Shown here in pieces: positions 1-9,235 of a DNA stretch of 64,000 bases. Source of the DNA: an uncultured Pirellula sp. (GTDB taxonomy: Bacteria; Planctomycetota; Planctomycetia; Pirellulales; Pirellulaceae). Numbering within the stretch: the stretch's first letter is position 1; every line of letters starts with the position of its first letter. Under the pieces are notes generated by a model. The model did no database searches. It saw only the letters and a program-made list of their open reading frames with translations, and was not told the DNA's origin. A program made the translations under genes and the position numbers. The stretch lies in NCBI GenBank assembly GCA_903858115.1, contig CAIOHR010000349.1:1-64000 (forward strand). Direction: 5' to 3'.

Positions 1-457
1 CGCGGACGCGGTAGTCGTTCCATTCTCCGACCGGTTTACTCGCCTTTTCCAGCACTTCCTTCGTGGGTCTCTGGATGACTTTGCTGCGGCGGATGTGGTC
101 GTAGAGCGCTCCGTCGTAACCTGCGCCGAGGTCCGCCTGAAATCCGGATACTTCGGTGCCCTTCGGGACACGCTTGGAGCGGAACTGCACACCGCCATTC
201 ACAAAGCCTTCCGTGCCCTCCAGCTTCCATTTCAACGTAAGCTCAAAGTCACCGAACTCTTTCGTCGTCGCAAGATAGTCGTTGTAAGGTTGCTTTTTCT
301 CGAGTGATCCCGAAGTGAAAGCGCCCTCTTCGATGCGCCATTGCTTGGTAGTGTCCCCCTCCCAGCCAGTGAAGGTCTTGCCGTCGAAGAGCGGTGTCTG
401 CTCCGAGGCTGCGGAGGTCATGAGTAGGAGGGTGAGGAAGAGGAGTGTATTCATCAT
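1..457 (-). CDS. DUF1080 (3-keto-disaccharide hydrolase-like) exported protein, 3' end outside window
   Basis: Partial gene: 152 codons are visible and it runs off the left edge. The reverse strand opens with MMNTLLFLTLLLMTSAASE, a Sec signal peptide, followed by LFDGKTFTGW, the hallmark start of DUF1080 domains (concanavalin/LamG-like fold; members include 3-keto-glucoside hydrolases). Later residues (FELTLKWKLEG, GGVQFRS, GFQADLGAG, GALYD) match the DUF1080 core. Two in-frame ATGs (ends 457 and 454) are possible. It is the last visible gene of a minus-strand cluster with a propeller protein, DUF1501 and PSD1. Its first 80 bases are closely related to a broken copy at 12240-12326. Family is clear; substrate is not. 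Confidence 0.85.
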   Translation of the reverse strand, partial: MMNTLLFLTLLLMTSAASEQTPLFDGKTFTGWEGDTTKQWRIEEGAFTSGSLEKKQPYNDYLATTKEFGDFELTLKWKLEGTEGFVNGGVQFRSKRVPKGTEVSGFQADLGAGYDGALYDHIRRSKVIQRPTKEVLEKASKPVGEWNDYRVR

Positions 458-512
458 GGTTGTGCAGTGTTTGGAGGGGTGATTGGGTTAGCGCTTCGGT
501 GAAGATGTTGGA
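458..512. repeat. Copy A of duplicated upstream/regulatory block
   Basis: About 50 bp directly upstream of the DUF1080 gene match, with few changes, 12330-12380 and more loosely 6457-6506 (shared core TTTGGAGGGGTGAT and CTTCGGT-AAGATG-TGG). Only the DUF1080-proximal part is present. Past 512 the sequence diverges and becomes the 3' flank of the next gene. It probably marks a recombination junction and may contain the DUF1080 leader. Confidence 0.6.
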
Positions 513-549
513 ATTGTGCGAGCGTCATGGCCGTCGGGTCGCTCTTTTG

Positions 550-1539
550 TCATCGCTGAACGTCGAGACATTCCACGAGATGAGCGTTGTCGTAGGCATG
601 GACATTGGTGATGCGCATCTCCTCCATGCCCGTGCTCTTTTCGACAACGCCCTCGATTTGATCCACCAACTGCTCACGCCGGAGTCGCCAGACGATATTG
701 CCATTCGCATCGATCTCCGCGAGCAGGTCACGGCCTTCATCGGAGTTTTTGAGATGATAATCTCCGCAGGCGACGAGCAGGTTCCCACTCTGCAGACGCT
801 GCGTACCCAGAAGGTAAAGGCAGGAGAGGCCAAGCTCCTGAGTCGTCCAGCACGTCCGTTTTTTTCCATCCGGACCCACGTACAGCAACTGGCAGCCTGT
901 CGAGGTGGAGACAAACAGCGAGCCATCATCGCTCTGCGTTACGGCAAAGGCCTTCTTCACCGTGGGCGATGGGGTGAGTAGCGGGTCCAGCGGTATCGAT
1001 TGCAAGACTTTGCCCGTTTGGGCTTCGACCTTGAGAACCGTCTTGCGTCCGTATTGGCCGACCCAAAACGCGCTCGCGCCCGGCACCGCGCGGATCATGC
1101 GGTAGCGGAAGTGCAATGGATCATCTTTGAGGTCCGGCAATGGCGTCTCGCTAACTACCGCGCCGTCGCGAGCCACCACGCGGATCTGGCTCACCCCGCT
1201 ATCTATCAGCGCAAATCGCGCACCGCCATCGAGCACCGCGCAACTGTTTGCCTCCGCCCCCTTTTCACCGCGACGCGCTGCATGTTCCAGCACGAGCTTT
1301 TTTGTCGCATCGAAGACCGCCAGACCGCCGCGATGCGCAAACGCGATGCCGCCATCCGGCAGACGCCATGCGTCATAGATACCGCCGTAGCCGGGAAGTT
1401 TCAGCATGTCCGTGACCATGCCTGCTCGGTTGACCTCGATGACTTGATTGTCCGCCGCGAGGAGGAAGCGTTCCTCGGCGCTGACCTTCCCGCAGTTGAA
1501 CGCCAGCGCGAAGAGCGCGTGGAGCAAGACGAGTTTCAT
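550..1539 (-). CDS. Exported beta-propeller protein of unknown function
   Basis: 329 residues starting at MKLVLLHALFALAFNCGKVSAEE, a clear Sec signal peptide; the reading frame stays open upstream but that part overlaps the DUF1501 gene and looks non-coding. The body is a series of short strands of propeller type: FLLAADNQVIEVNRAG, AWRLPDGGIAFAHRGG, AVLDGGARFALIDSG, ILAVTQSDDGSLF-like repeats, LLAEIDANGNIVWRL. No catalytic motif was recognised. It lies 47 bases downstream of DUF1501 in the same direction, so it is probably cotranscribed and acts outside the cytoplasm. The segment ending in NIVWRLRREQ resembles PQQ-like or NHL-like blades, but I cannot assign a family. Confidence 0.75.
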   Translation of the reverse strand: MKLVLLHALFALAFNCGKVSAEERFLLAADNQVIEVNRAGMVTDMLKLPGYGGIYDAWRLPDGGIAFAHRGGLAVFDATKKLVLEHAARRGEKGAEANSCAVLDGGARFALIDSGVSQIRVVARDGAVVSETPLPDLKDDPLHFRYRMIRAVPGASAFWVGQYGRKTVLKVEAQTGKVLQSIPLDPLLTPSPTVKKAFAVTQSDDGSLFVSTSTGCQLLYVGPDGKKRTCWTTQELGLSCLYLLGTQRLQSGNLLVACGDYHLKNSDEGRDLLAEIDANGNIVWRLRREQLVDQIEGVVEKSTGMEEMRITNVHAYDNAHLVECLDVQR

Positions 1540-1586
1540 CGGATGAAAAAATGACGGATGGTTTGGTTTCTGATTGTTTGGCATCA

Positions 1587-2969
1587 TCAAGCGAGAATCT
1601 CTTTTACCAAGTTTCCATGGACATCGGTGAGGCGGAAATCGCGACCGGAGTAGCGGTAGGTGAGTCGCGCGTGGTCGATACCGAGCAGGTGGAGCACGGT
1701 GGCGTGGAGGTCGTGGATATCCACGGCTCCTTCGACCGGGAAGTAGCCGAACTCGTCGAGCATGCCGTGGCTCATGCCAGGGCGAAGGCCAGCACCGGCC
1801 ATCCAAATGGTGTAGCCCCACGGGTGATGGTCGCGGCCCGGTTTATTGTCCGCTCCTTCGGTGTTTGGGGTGCGGCCAAACTCGGAGGCGAAGACGACGA
1901 GCGTGTCCTCCAGCAGGCCGCGGCTTTTCAGATCCTTCAGTAGTCCGGCAATAGGACGGTCGATGGAAATGGCGAGCTTGGCATGGGCGTTCTGGATGTC
2001 GTTGTGACTGTCCCAGCCATTGCTGACGATCTCGATGAATCGGACGCCGCGCTCGAGCAGCCGCCGGGCCACGAGGCATTGGCTACCAAACTTATCCGTG
2101 TCCTTGTGCTCTGCTCCCACGCCGTAGAGCGCGAGGGTGGCGGCGGTCTCCTTGGTGAGGTCGGTGGCCTCGGGAACAGCATCCTGCATGAAGTAGGCCT
2201 TCTCGTGGTTGGCGATGGCGGCTTCGATGATCTGATTTTGCGCGGAGGATTGGAGGAAGACGCGGTCGAGTTGGCCGACAGCCTGCATTTTGTTGTGCTG
2301 GAGCGATTTGAGTTTCTCGGCCATCACGAGGTCGTCCAAAGGCCGTGCGGGGTCCTGGAAAAAGGGGGAGCCCTGATGGATCGGCGGCAAGAATCCACTG
2401 GTGCGGCACATGCGTTTCCGCGAGCCCATGACGACGAAGCCGGGCAGGTTCTGATTCTCCGAGCCGAGGCCGTAGTGCGTCCATGAGCCGACGCTGGGGA
2501 AGCCCTGCATCAGCGAACCTCCGTGGAGCATGCCGATAGCGCTCTCGTGGTCGGGCGACGGCCCGTGCATGGCGTGGAGGAAGGTGAGGTCGTCCACGCA
2601 AGAGCCGATCTGTGGGAAGAGATCGCTCACCATTTTCCCGCACTCACCGTAACGCTGGAAGGGAAAGGGACTGCCTAGAATGGCATTGGTGGTGCGGCCA
2701 GTGATGTCTTCTTTTTTTCCTGCGACCTGGAGTGGCTTTCCATGATCCTGGGTGAGCCGCGGCTTGTGATCAAAGCTGTCGAGATGCGAGAGGCCACCAT
2801 CCAGAAAGAACCACACGACGCGCTTCGCCTTGGGAGTGATGTGCGGGCCGACCGCCTGAAGCGGGGAGCCGAAGGAACGGTCTGCCAAGAGCGATTGAAG
2901 GGCGAGCCAGCCGAAACCCGAGGCGCTGGATTGCAGCAACATGCGGCGGCTAAGAGGTGCAATATTCAT
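1587..2969 (-). CDS. DUF1501 family protein, Tat-exported
   Basis: 460 residues. The N-terminus has a twin-arginine signal (SRRMLLQSSASGFG). The body matches DUF1501 (PF07394), an alkaline-phosphatase/sulfatase-like fold: FFLDGGLSHLDSFDHKP near residue 55, SEFGRTP near 357, GRDHHPWGY near 370, and a C-terminal SGRDFRLTDVHGNLVKEILA. The sulfatase formylglycine motif (CxPxR) is absent, as in the family. It lies 36 bases after PSD1 (3006-6416), the standard PVC pairing; the pair is thought to be envelope-located, but its reaction is unknown. Two paralogues lie at 7786 and 51776. An 18-bp tandem repeat sits in its leader. Confidence 0.93.
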   Translation of the reverse strand: MNIAPLSRRMLLQSSASGFGWLALQSLLADRSFGSPLQAVGPHITPKAKRVVWFFLDGGLSHLDSFDHKPRLTQDHGKPLQVAGKKEDITGRTTNAILGSPFPFQRYGECGKMVSDLFPQIGSCVDDLTFLHAMHGPSPDHESAIGMLHGGSLMQGFPSVGSWTHYGLGSENQNLPGFVVMGSRKRMCRTSGFLPPIHQGSPFFQDPARPLDDLVMAEKLKSLQHNKMQAVGQLDRVFLQSSAQNQIIEAAIANHEKAYFMQDAVPEATDLTKETAATLALYGVGAEHKDTDKFGSQCLVARRLLERGVRFIEIVSNGWDSHNDIQNAHAKLAISIDRPIAGLLKDLKSRGLLEDTLVVFASEFGRTPNTEGADNKPGRDHHPWGYTIWMAGAGLRPGMSHGMLDEFGYFPVEGAVDIHDLHATVLHLLGIDHARLTYRYSGRDFRLTDVHGNLVKEILA

Positions 2970-2978
2970 GGCGGCTTA

Positions 2979-3014
2979 ACGAATGGTTCAAGGATTACGA
3001 ATGGTTCAAGGAAT
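2979..3014. repeat. 18-bp tandem repeat (x2) spanning PSD1 stop and DUF1501 leader
   Basis: Two near-identical 18-base units (ACGAATGGTTCAAGGA plus 2 bases) lie head to tail. They cover the last codons and stop of the PSD1 gene and the leader of DUF1501. It is one of several short A/C-rich (on the minus strand) repeats found just ahead of exported-protein genes in this window. Confidence 0.85.
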
Positions 3015-6000
3015 GTAGAGAAACTCTTTGGTGTTGATGAGGACATGGCAAAGGTCTGTCCAGAGCCGTTCATCCGAGCCCCGGGCAACGGGCGGGATGG
3101 AGTAGGCTTCGGCCTGGTCCTCGATGAACTCGACGAGGGTCTGCACCTCGCTTCCGGCCGGTTGACGACCGAGCGCTGAAACGAAGAGATGCTCGATGCG
3201 CTGTTCGACTGAGAATCCCTGGCGAAGGCCCAATTCCTTTCGGGCCCAGACAGCGGCCTGTTCGTGGACAAAGGAGTTGTTGAGCATGAGCAGCGACTGC
3301 CCGGGGACACTGCTGGTCTCGCGGTTACCCTGCGTGCGCGATGGCTCCGGCGCATCGAACATGATCATCAAGTGATTGAGGTCCTCGCGCTTGATGTATT
3401 GGTAAATGCCTCGCCTTTGACGCGGACTGGCCACGATGGCGCTCTCGCTTTGGTTCGCCGGACCGGTGTAGCCGAACAGCATCGGATCCAGCGTGCCGCT
3501 GACCGCGAGAATAGAATCGCGAACCGTCTCGGCCCGCAGGCGCTGTACCGGCATGTGCGAGAGGAGGCGGTTGGCCGGGTCCACTTGTTGGGCCTTCGCG
3601 GAGGCGAGGCTTTGGGCTTGGAAGGCGCGGCTTGTGACGAGATGACGGATCAGTGCTTTCACCGACCAGTCGTGCTCGACGAGATAGGTGGCGAGGTAAT
3701 CGAGCAACTCAGGATGGCTGGGCTTCTCGCCCATGACGCCGAAGTTGTCCACGGTGGCGACGAGTCCCTGGCCGAAGATCCAGCGCCAGACGCGGTTCGC
3801 CATGACTCGGGCGGTGAGCGGATTTTGCGGCGAGGTAAGGTCGTGCGCCAGTTCCAGCCGCGCCTGCCATCCGGTGGTGTAGCCCTCAGGCCCGTGAATG
3901 ACTTCAAGGAAACGGCGGGGTGCTATCTCGCCCGGTGCATCCGGCGAGCCTCGGCGCTGCACTGGAGAATCAAACCCAGGGCCTTCCGTCACGATTGCTG
4001 AGGCGCGCTGAAAACGTGGCAGGCCGGACTCGATGCCTCGATACTGCTCAGCGAGCTTTTGCACGTCGCCGGGCAGTTGTTCCAATTGATTGCGCAGGGC
4101 CCCGTGCTCCAGCAGCCAATTCAGCAGAACCACATCGTCGGCGCTGGCAGCATTGCGGCCCCATCGTTCCAGCGCCGCCTCACATTCCTGAAGCCAGTGA
4201 GTTGCGAGACCTTCCGTGCTCCACTCTGGACTCGTGGGCGCGAGACGCAGCGCCAGGTGCAGCTCATTTTCCGGCGCTCCCGGCGTATCATGCTCCACGA
4301 TCTGATCCACGGAGAACCACGAGCGCCCAGTCGTGTCATTGACCACGAGCTGATAAGGTTTGTTGCCCTCATCGGAACGGCGGAAATGGGCCGCATCATC
4401 CTTGGTCAGGATTTCCAAATACGACCGGCGGCCCTGCCAGCTCGCCTGATGCCCCACCGGCACCGTCACCCAGGTGGGAAAGCGTGAATCAAAGTGCCGC
4501 ACTTTATTGGCGTGAGCGATGTTCTCCATCGGCTGGAAGTTGTTTTGAATCAGTCGAACATGCGCCGACGAACCACCCGCCACCCGAAGGCTGACGAACT
4601 GCGTGCCGAGCGAAAAATCCGCCGAACGAGCGATGCTACCATGCTTGCGGGTCAACCGATCCGAGCTGAGGCCCGGAGGCACCAAGCGATCGACCAACTC
4701 CTTTCCCTCCGGCATCAGTGTGAAATCGCTGCCGCCGCTCCAGACCGTGCTCGGCTGCACACCCGAGAAGAACCAGCCCGTATCACTCTGACGAAAATCC
4801 GCCGTGGTCTTGAACTTGTTCCGGTTCCGCTCCTCGCGGGCTGCGGACTCACGTCGCTGCTCGTCGAGCCAGGTCGCGCCTACCTTTTCCCAGCGCTCGC
4901 CCGCGGGCGTCTGCCGGATGCGCCAGAAAAGATGTCCTGGATCCGCCCGGTCCACCTTTTCCCTGAGCAGTACACGGCCCCAGAACGACGCGGCATCCAA
5001 CTTTCCTTCATACCCGGCTTGAAGCCATTTTTGCAATGCTGCGCTCTGAGTTTGCACATCCTCCGTCCATAGCGTGAGCAGGCGATTTTTCATCTGCTGC
5101 TTGCCCGACTGCATCGCAGCCACCCCTTGGCTTTTCACCTCTGGGGCATCGATGATCACCTGGCTTTGACGTGAGCTGGCGAGAGTCCCAAAGAGCGCAT
5201 AGTAATCCGCCGTGGAGATCGCATCGAACTTGTGATCGTGGCAGCGGGCGCAGGAGACCGTGAGCCCCTGAAAAGCCTTCGCCAGCGTGTCGATCTGGTT
5301 TTCCACGATCTGCGCTTCCTCCAACGCCACGTCCGAGGCCGTGGAAGAGACTTCCATCAAACGCAGAAAACCGGTGCCGATCGGGGCCTCGTTGATGTGC
5401 AGTGCTTCATTGAGACGGGGCGGCAATAGGTCGCCCGCCACATGCTCCTGCACGAAACGGTCATACGGCACATCCGCATTGAAGGCGCGGATCACGTAGT
5501 CGCGGTAGCGCCAGGCCTGCGGGATCGGGTAATCGCGCACGTACCCGCCAGTCTCGCCAAAGCGCATCAGGTCCAGCCAATAGCCCGCCCAATGCTCCCC
5601 GAACTGCTGGCTCTGCAGCAGCCGGTCGATGAGGGATTCGGTTGCAGAGTGAGAGGTCTCCTCGTCTGATTGTCTCCCTGTCTCCTTTTCCGAAAGTCTT
5701 CCCCTGCCAGCGACTCCCTCGATTTCTCGAACAAACACCGCCATCTCACCCTCCGTCGGCGGCAGGCCCACCAGCGCGAACTTCAGTCTGCGCAACAAGG
5801 CGGGGGGCGAAGCCGGAGCCGCCGGTTCCAGCCCTTTCTCTTGCATCTTCGCCATGAGAAATCGGTCCACTGGGTGCGTGGGTGTATCGGTCCCCGCCAG
5901 TGTCGGCGCCGTTGGCTTGTGCACTGGCTGCCAGGCCCAGTGGGCGCGTCGCGTCTCCAGTTTTGTATGCCATTCCTGGGCCGCCACGTCCTTCGCAGTG

Positions 6001-6416
6001 GGCGGATTCTCAGGCAACCCGGGCACACCCATGCGAACCCAGCGTGTGAGGTCTGCGATCACTCCGTCCGGGAGCTTTTTGGCCCCCTTCGGCATCTTCA
6101 TCTCCTCTTCCTCATGGCGGATGACTTGGAGCAATAGGCTCTTGTCGGGTGCGCTGGCATTCACGAGCGCGCCGCTATCCCCGCCCTTTTCAAAACCACC
6201 CCGGTAGTCCAGTCGCAAACCGCCCTCGGTCTTTCCCGCGCTGTGGCATTCGTAACAGTGCGTCAGCAACACTGGCCGCACCCGCGACTCAAAAAATGCC
6301 ACACCATCGGGTTCCGCTGCGGAGGCTCCCGTGGAAAACCATGATGCCAGCGCAAAGACTTGGAGACCAACGATGCATCGGAACGGAGCAACAAAGGAAC
6401 GACAAAGTAGCTTCAT
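3006..6416 (-). CDS. PSD1 protein: PSCyt1 cytochrome-c-like + DUF1549 + DUF1553
   Basis: 1136 residues from MKLLCRSF, chosen because a signal peptide (VGLQVFALASWFSTGASAAE) follows; the frame is open to 6545. Order: PSCyt1 with heme motif CYECH and MPKGAKKLP near residues 60-120; DUF1549 with a second CxxCH (CARCHDHKFD) near 390; a long beta-rich middle; DUF1553 (LTARVMANRVWRWIFGQGLV, then QSLLMLNNSFV) in the last 300 residues. Presumed multi-domain c-type cytochrome-like envelope protein. Bases about 5640-5710 encode a Q/S/E/T-rich insert (KETGRQSDEETSHS) that looks like an expanded purine-rich repeat. First gene of the cluster; the upstream block is the duplicated regulatory region. Confidence 0.93.
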   Translation of the reverse strand: MKLLCRSFVAPFRCIVGLQVFALASWFSTGASAAEPDGVAFFESRVRPVLLTHCYECHSAGKTEGGLRLDYRGGFEKGGDSGALVNASAPDKSLLLQVIRHEEEEMKMPKGAKKLPDGVIADLTRWVRMGVPGLPENPPTAKDVAAQEWHTKLETRRAHWAWQPVHKPTAPTLAGTDTPTHPVDRFLMAKMQEKGLEPAAPASPPALLRRLKFALVGLPPTEGEMAVFVREIEGVAGRGRLSEKETGRQSDEETSHSATESLIDRLLQSQQFGEHWAGYWLDLMRFGETGGYVRDYPIPQAWRYRDYVIRAFNADVPYDRFVQEHVAGDLLPPRLNEALHINEAPIGTGFLRLMEVSSTASDVALEEAQIVENQIDTLAKAFQGLTVSCARCHDHKFDAISTADYYALFGTLASSRQSQVIIDAPEVKSQGVAAMQSGKQQMKNRLLTLWTEDVQTQSAALQKWLQAGYEGKLDAASFWGRVLLREKVDRADPGHLFWRIRQTPAGERWEKVGATWLDEQRRESAAREERNRNKFKTTADFRQSDTGWFFSGVQPSTVWSGGSDFTLMPEGKELVDRLVPPGLSSDRLTRKHGSIARSADFSLGTQFVSLRVAGGSSAHVRLIQNNFQPMENIAHANKVRHFDSRFPTWVTVPVGHQASWQGRRSYLEILTKDDAAHFRRSDEGNKPYQLVVNDTTGRSWFSVDQIVEHDTPGAPENELHLALRLAPTSPEWSTEGLATHWLQECEAALERWGRNAASADDVVLLNWLLEHGALRNQLEQLPGDVQKLAEQYRGIESGLPRFQRASAIVTEGPGFDSPVQRRGSPDAPGEIAPRRFLEVIHGPEGYTTGWQARLELAHDLTSPQNPLTARVMANRVWRWIFGQGLVATVDNFGVMGEKPSHPELLDYLATYLVEHDWSVKALIRHLVTSRAFQAQSLASAKAQQVDPANRLLSHMPVQRLRAETVRDSILAVSGTLDPMLFGYTGPANQSESAIVASPRQRRGIYQYIKREDLNHLMIMFDAPEPSRTQGNRETSSVPGQSLLMLNNSFVHEQAAVWARKELGLRQGFSVEQRIEHLFVSALGRQPAGSEVQTLVEFIEDQAEAYSIPPVARGSDERLWTDLCHVLINTKEFLYIP

Positions 6417-6655
6417 ATGATTGCGGTTCAGGGTCGAAGGGACAGACATAGCGTCTGTGTTTGGAGGGGTGATCACGTCAGTGCTTCGGTGAAGATGTTG
6501 GCGCGACGGATTCGGCTTGACGATGACTGAGCTGAAGCGGACCATGAGCGCAGTATTTTTCCATCATCATTTTTTCAAACAATTCCCATTTTTACTTGGC
6601 AAATACTCGCGACATTTTGTATATTCGGCGCATCGCGTTCCTTTCTGAGTCACCC
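6417..6655. promoter_or_regulatory. Divergent promoter region, copy B of duplicated block
   Basis: Non-coding region between PSD1 (minus) and the PAS-AraC gene (plus). Bases about 6457-6670 match 12336-12550 at roughly 85-90% by eye, including AT-rich stretches (TTTTTTCAAACAA, TTGG-AAATACTCGCGACATTTTGTAT) and the first codons of the regulator (MKMR). Conservation across non-coding bases, and position between an AraC-type regulator and the operon it faces, suggest operators and two promoters. A possible -10 for the regulator is TATATT in the AT-rich stretch. I did not find an unambiguous operator palindrome. Confidence 0.6.
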
Positions 6656-7462
6656 ATGAAAATGCGCAACAACACGTCCCCGCCCGCTCAAGTCTCCGAG
6701 GGAAGGCTCCTTCAGGAAGCCTTCTTGTCGCGTCTCAATCCCCAAGACTCGTTGGGCCAATTGTTTGACATGCTTCCGAATGTTTATTTCTTCGTCAAGG
6801 ACACCGAAGGGCGGTTCTTGCGGATGAATCAAGCGTTGCTGCTGGCCATCGGATTTCGCCATGAGTCCGAAGTTTTAGGATTCACGGACGCCGACTTTTT
6901 CTCTCCGTTACTCGCCCACGGTTATCGTGAAGAAGACCGCTGGATTGCTGACCAAAACGTAGCCGTCAGAGACAAGATTTGGTTCGTGCCCAATAGCAAA
7001 GGTGTCCTGGTCTGCTACCTGTGTAGCAAGACGCCCCTGCACGACCGGACAGGGCGCGTCATCGGCATCGCCGGAGTCATGCGAGACGCCAGCAGTGCGG
7101 GCGCGATCATCGGACCCTACGAAGATCTCAAGCCCGCTTTGGATTATCTCAACAAGCATTTCACGGAGAGCATTACCATCGAGAGCATCGCCGCGATGGT
7201 GCATCTGTCGACCAGCCAATTTCAACGCCGATTCAGCGCCTTGTTTCAGACGTCTCCCATTCAGTATTTACTGCAGCTTCGGATCGATAGTGCCTGCCAG
7301 CAATTGCAGTGCACGGATGCCTCCATCGGCACCATCGCCCAGGAAAACGGCTTCTACGACCAAAGTGCGTTCTGCCGTCAGTTTCAAAAGCGCGTCGGTT
7401 TGACGCCCCGCCAATACAGGACACGCTTGGGTAAGAGCGCGAAGTGGAAGCCATTTGGATAG
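6656..7462 (+). CDS. AraC-family transcriptional regulator with N-terminal PAS domain
   Basis: 268 residues from MKMRNNTSPP. This start is favoured over the upstream ATG-less extension because the duplicate at 12533 conserves the same ATGAAAATGCGC. Residues about 35-150 form a PAS domain (LFDMLPNVYFFVKDTEGRF, GFTDADFF, TPLHDRTGRVIGIAGVMRD). Residues about 160-258 are an AraC double helix-turn-helix (IAAMVHLSTSQFQRRF, then FYDQSAFCRQFQKRVGLTPRQYR). It faces the PSD1/DUF1501/propeller/DUF1080 cluster and probably regulates it in response to a small ligand or redox cue sensed by PAS. Because the same upstream block precedes the second PSD1 operon, it may control both. Confidence 0.92.
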   Translation: MKMRNNTSPPAQVSEGRLLQEAFLSRLNPQDSLGQLFDMLPNVYFFVKDTEGRFLRMNQALLLAIGFRHESEVLGFTDADFFSPLLAHGYREEDRWIADQNVAVRDKIWFVPNSKGVLVCYLCSKTPLHDRTGRVIGIAGVMRDASSAGAIIGPYEDLKPALDYLNKHFTESITIESIAAMVHLSTSQFQRRFSALFQTSPIQYLLQLRIDSACQQLQCTDASIGTIAQENGFYDQSAFCRQFQKRVGLTPRQYRTRLGKSAKWKPFG

Positions 7463-7465
7463 CCG

Positions 7466-7777
7466 TCATAGTTCGGGCCTGCTGGCTTGGGCGCACAGAA
7501 ACGGGGCCTTGAGGTTCACGGCCAAGATGCGGTCCCAATCGGCTTCCTTCAAATCGACGAATGGACTGGGGTTCTGGGTCGCAGCGTTGTTGATCAATGC
7601 ATCGACGCGGACGCAGCGCTTGAACATCGCGCCGATTGAGTTGTCATCCGCGAGATCTGCCATTTCCATCGTGGAGGCGGGAGCCAAGGCCCGGATCTCT
7701 TCAAACGCCGATCGCAATTCGCCCGAATCTCGGCTCCCATGTACGATCACGGTGCGTGCGACAGGGTGAAGGCGCTC
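7466..7777 (-). pseudogene. Short-chain dehydrogenase/reductase remnant
   Basis: About 100 codons of an SDR survive: the NNA motif (LINNAATQNPSPF) and the following helix (DWDRILAVNLKAPFLCAQA) are textbook SDR sequence. The N-terminal glycine-rich cofactor motif and everything after the NNA helix, including the catalytic Tyr-Lys, are missing. It lies between the AraC gene and DUF1501, and fills most of this 323-base gap. It is best read as a deletion remnant, not a working enzyme. Confidence 0.75.
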
Positions 7778-7785
7778 GTCGGTTC

Positions 7786-9225
7786 TCAGGCGATCAGTTC
7801 GTGGATGACATTTCCATGGACATCGGTCAGCCGGTAGTCCCGACCGGAGTAACGGTAGGTGAGCCTTTTGTGATCTAAGCCCATGAGGTGAAGGATCGTC
7901 GCGTGAAGGTCGTGTACGTGCATTCGATTCTCGACTGCGGAGAGCCCGAACTCGTCGGTGGCTCCGTAGCTAAATCCGGGCTTCACACCGCCGCCTGCCA
8001 TCCAGATCGTGTAGCCGTAGTGATCGTGATCGCGGCCTTTGGCACCTTCGGAGGTCGGAGCTCGGCCAAACTCTCCGCCCCAGACGACGAGTGTGTCTTC
8101 CAGCAGACCGCGGCTCTTGAGGTCCTTCAGCAACGCCGCGATCCCCTGGTCGCAGGCTTTGGCGAGTTCGGCGTGCCCGTTGACGATGTCGTTGTGCCCG
8201 GTGTCCCAAGCAATATCGTAGCCGCTAATGGAATGCGAAAGCTGGACGACGCGTACCCCTTGCTCGATCAAGCGACGTGCGATGAGACAACCTTTCGCAA
8301 ACTCACTTTCGCCGTAAAGGTCGAGAGTTGCCTGGCTCTCCTTGCTTACATCAAAAACCTCTGGCACCGAGAACTGCATTCGGAAGGCCATCTCCATCGC
8401 TTGAATCGCGGCTTCGAGCTGTTGGTCCTGCTGCAGTTTCTCAAGGTGCAAATGGTTCAGCTTGGCTAGCAGATCCACTTGTTTGCGTTGCTCCTCAGGC
8501 AGTGCAGCAGCGTTCTTGAGATCGCGCAGAGCGGCATCCGGCTTCATCTCGCGGATGTTGACATAGGAGCCTGCATAAGCACCTGGGAGGAAGGAGTTAC
8601 TCCAGTTAGCCGATTTGCCACGAGGCTGTGCGACAGGTGACATTGCGACAAAGCCAGGGAGATTCTCGGTCTCGGCACCGAGTCCATAAAGCAACCAAGA
8701 GCCCATGCTCGGGCGGTTGGGCTGAAGCGAACCGAGGTTCGACATGAGAATCGCGCCAGCGTGCTCTGGTATGTCAGTATACATCGAGTGAACGAAACAG
8801 ATGTCGTCCACACATTTGGCGGTCTCGGGAAAAATGTCGCTCACCCACTTACCTGACTGGCCGTATTGCTGAAAACCGAAAGGTGATGGCATGAGGCCCA
8901 TCTGCGTGTTGCGCAGCGATTTGCGATTGACGATCTCAGGACGCTCACCGGCGTGTTTGGCCAGCAACGGCTTGTGGTCGAAGGTATCGACTTGCGAGGG
9001 GCCACCTGGCATGAAGAGCTGGATTACCCGCTTCGCATGCGCTGGAAAATGCGGCTGCTTGGGAGCCAGCGGACTAGTAGCGTCAGCGTACGCAGCTTGC
9101 TGTCCAAGAAGACTGGCAAGGCCAATGCTTCCCATGCCAGCACCCATCTTGCGCAGAGCTTCACGCCGGGTTTGCTGGCTTAGAAGGGCTTGCCGAAACT
9201 CACGTTGATGTTGTTCGTATTTCAT
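7786..9225 (-). CDS. DUF1501 family protein
   Basis: 479 residues starting MKYEQHQREF. The export signal region is QQTRREALRKMGAGMGSIGLASLLG (twin-Arg-like TRREAL) followed by AAYADA. Family motifs: LFMPGGPSQVDTFDHKP near residue 70, GGEFGRAP near 385, GRDHDHYGYTIWMAGGG near 398, and the terminal SGRDYRLTDVHGNVIHELIA. It starts 10 bases after the PSD1 stop at 9236, so the two are cotranscribed and probably coupled in function. It is longer than the 1587 paralogue and has a Q/E/L-rich helical segment (KLNHLHLEKLQQDQQLEAA) in the middle. Confidence 0.93.
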   Translation of the reverse strand: MKYEQHQREFRQALLSQQTRREALRKMGAGMGSIGLASLLGQQAAYADATSPLAPKQPHFPAHAKRVIQLFMPGGPSQVDTFDHKPLLAKHAGERPEIVNRKSLRNTQMGLMPSPFGFQQYGQSGKWVSDIFPETAKCVDDICFVHSMYTDIPEHAGAILMSNLGSLQPNRPSMGSWLLYGLGAETENLPGFVAMSPVAQPRGKSANWSNSFLPGAYAGSYVNIREMKPDAALRDLKNAAALPEEQRKQVDLLAKLNHLHLEKLQQDQQLEAAIQAMEMAFRMQFSVPEVFDVSKESQATLDLYGESEFAKGCLIARRLIEQGVRVVQLSHSISGYDIAWDTGHNDIVNGHAELAKACDQGIAALLKDLKSRGLLEDTLVVWGGEFGRAPTSEGAKGRDHDHYGYTIWMAGGGVKPGFSYGATDEFGLSAVENRMHVHDLHATILHLMGLDHKRLTYRYSGRDYRLTDVHGNVIHELIA

Positions 9226-9235
9226 GGTAGCTAAC

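Noticed and set aside
1540-1821. N-terminal extension of the 550-1539 gene (MGLHHLDGRC...)
   Set aside because: The extension overlaps the DUF1501 gene on the same strand, is Arg/Pro-rich shadow sequence, and a signal peptide begins at 1539.
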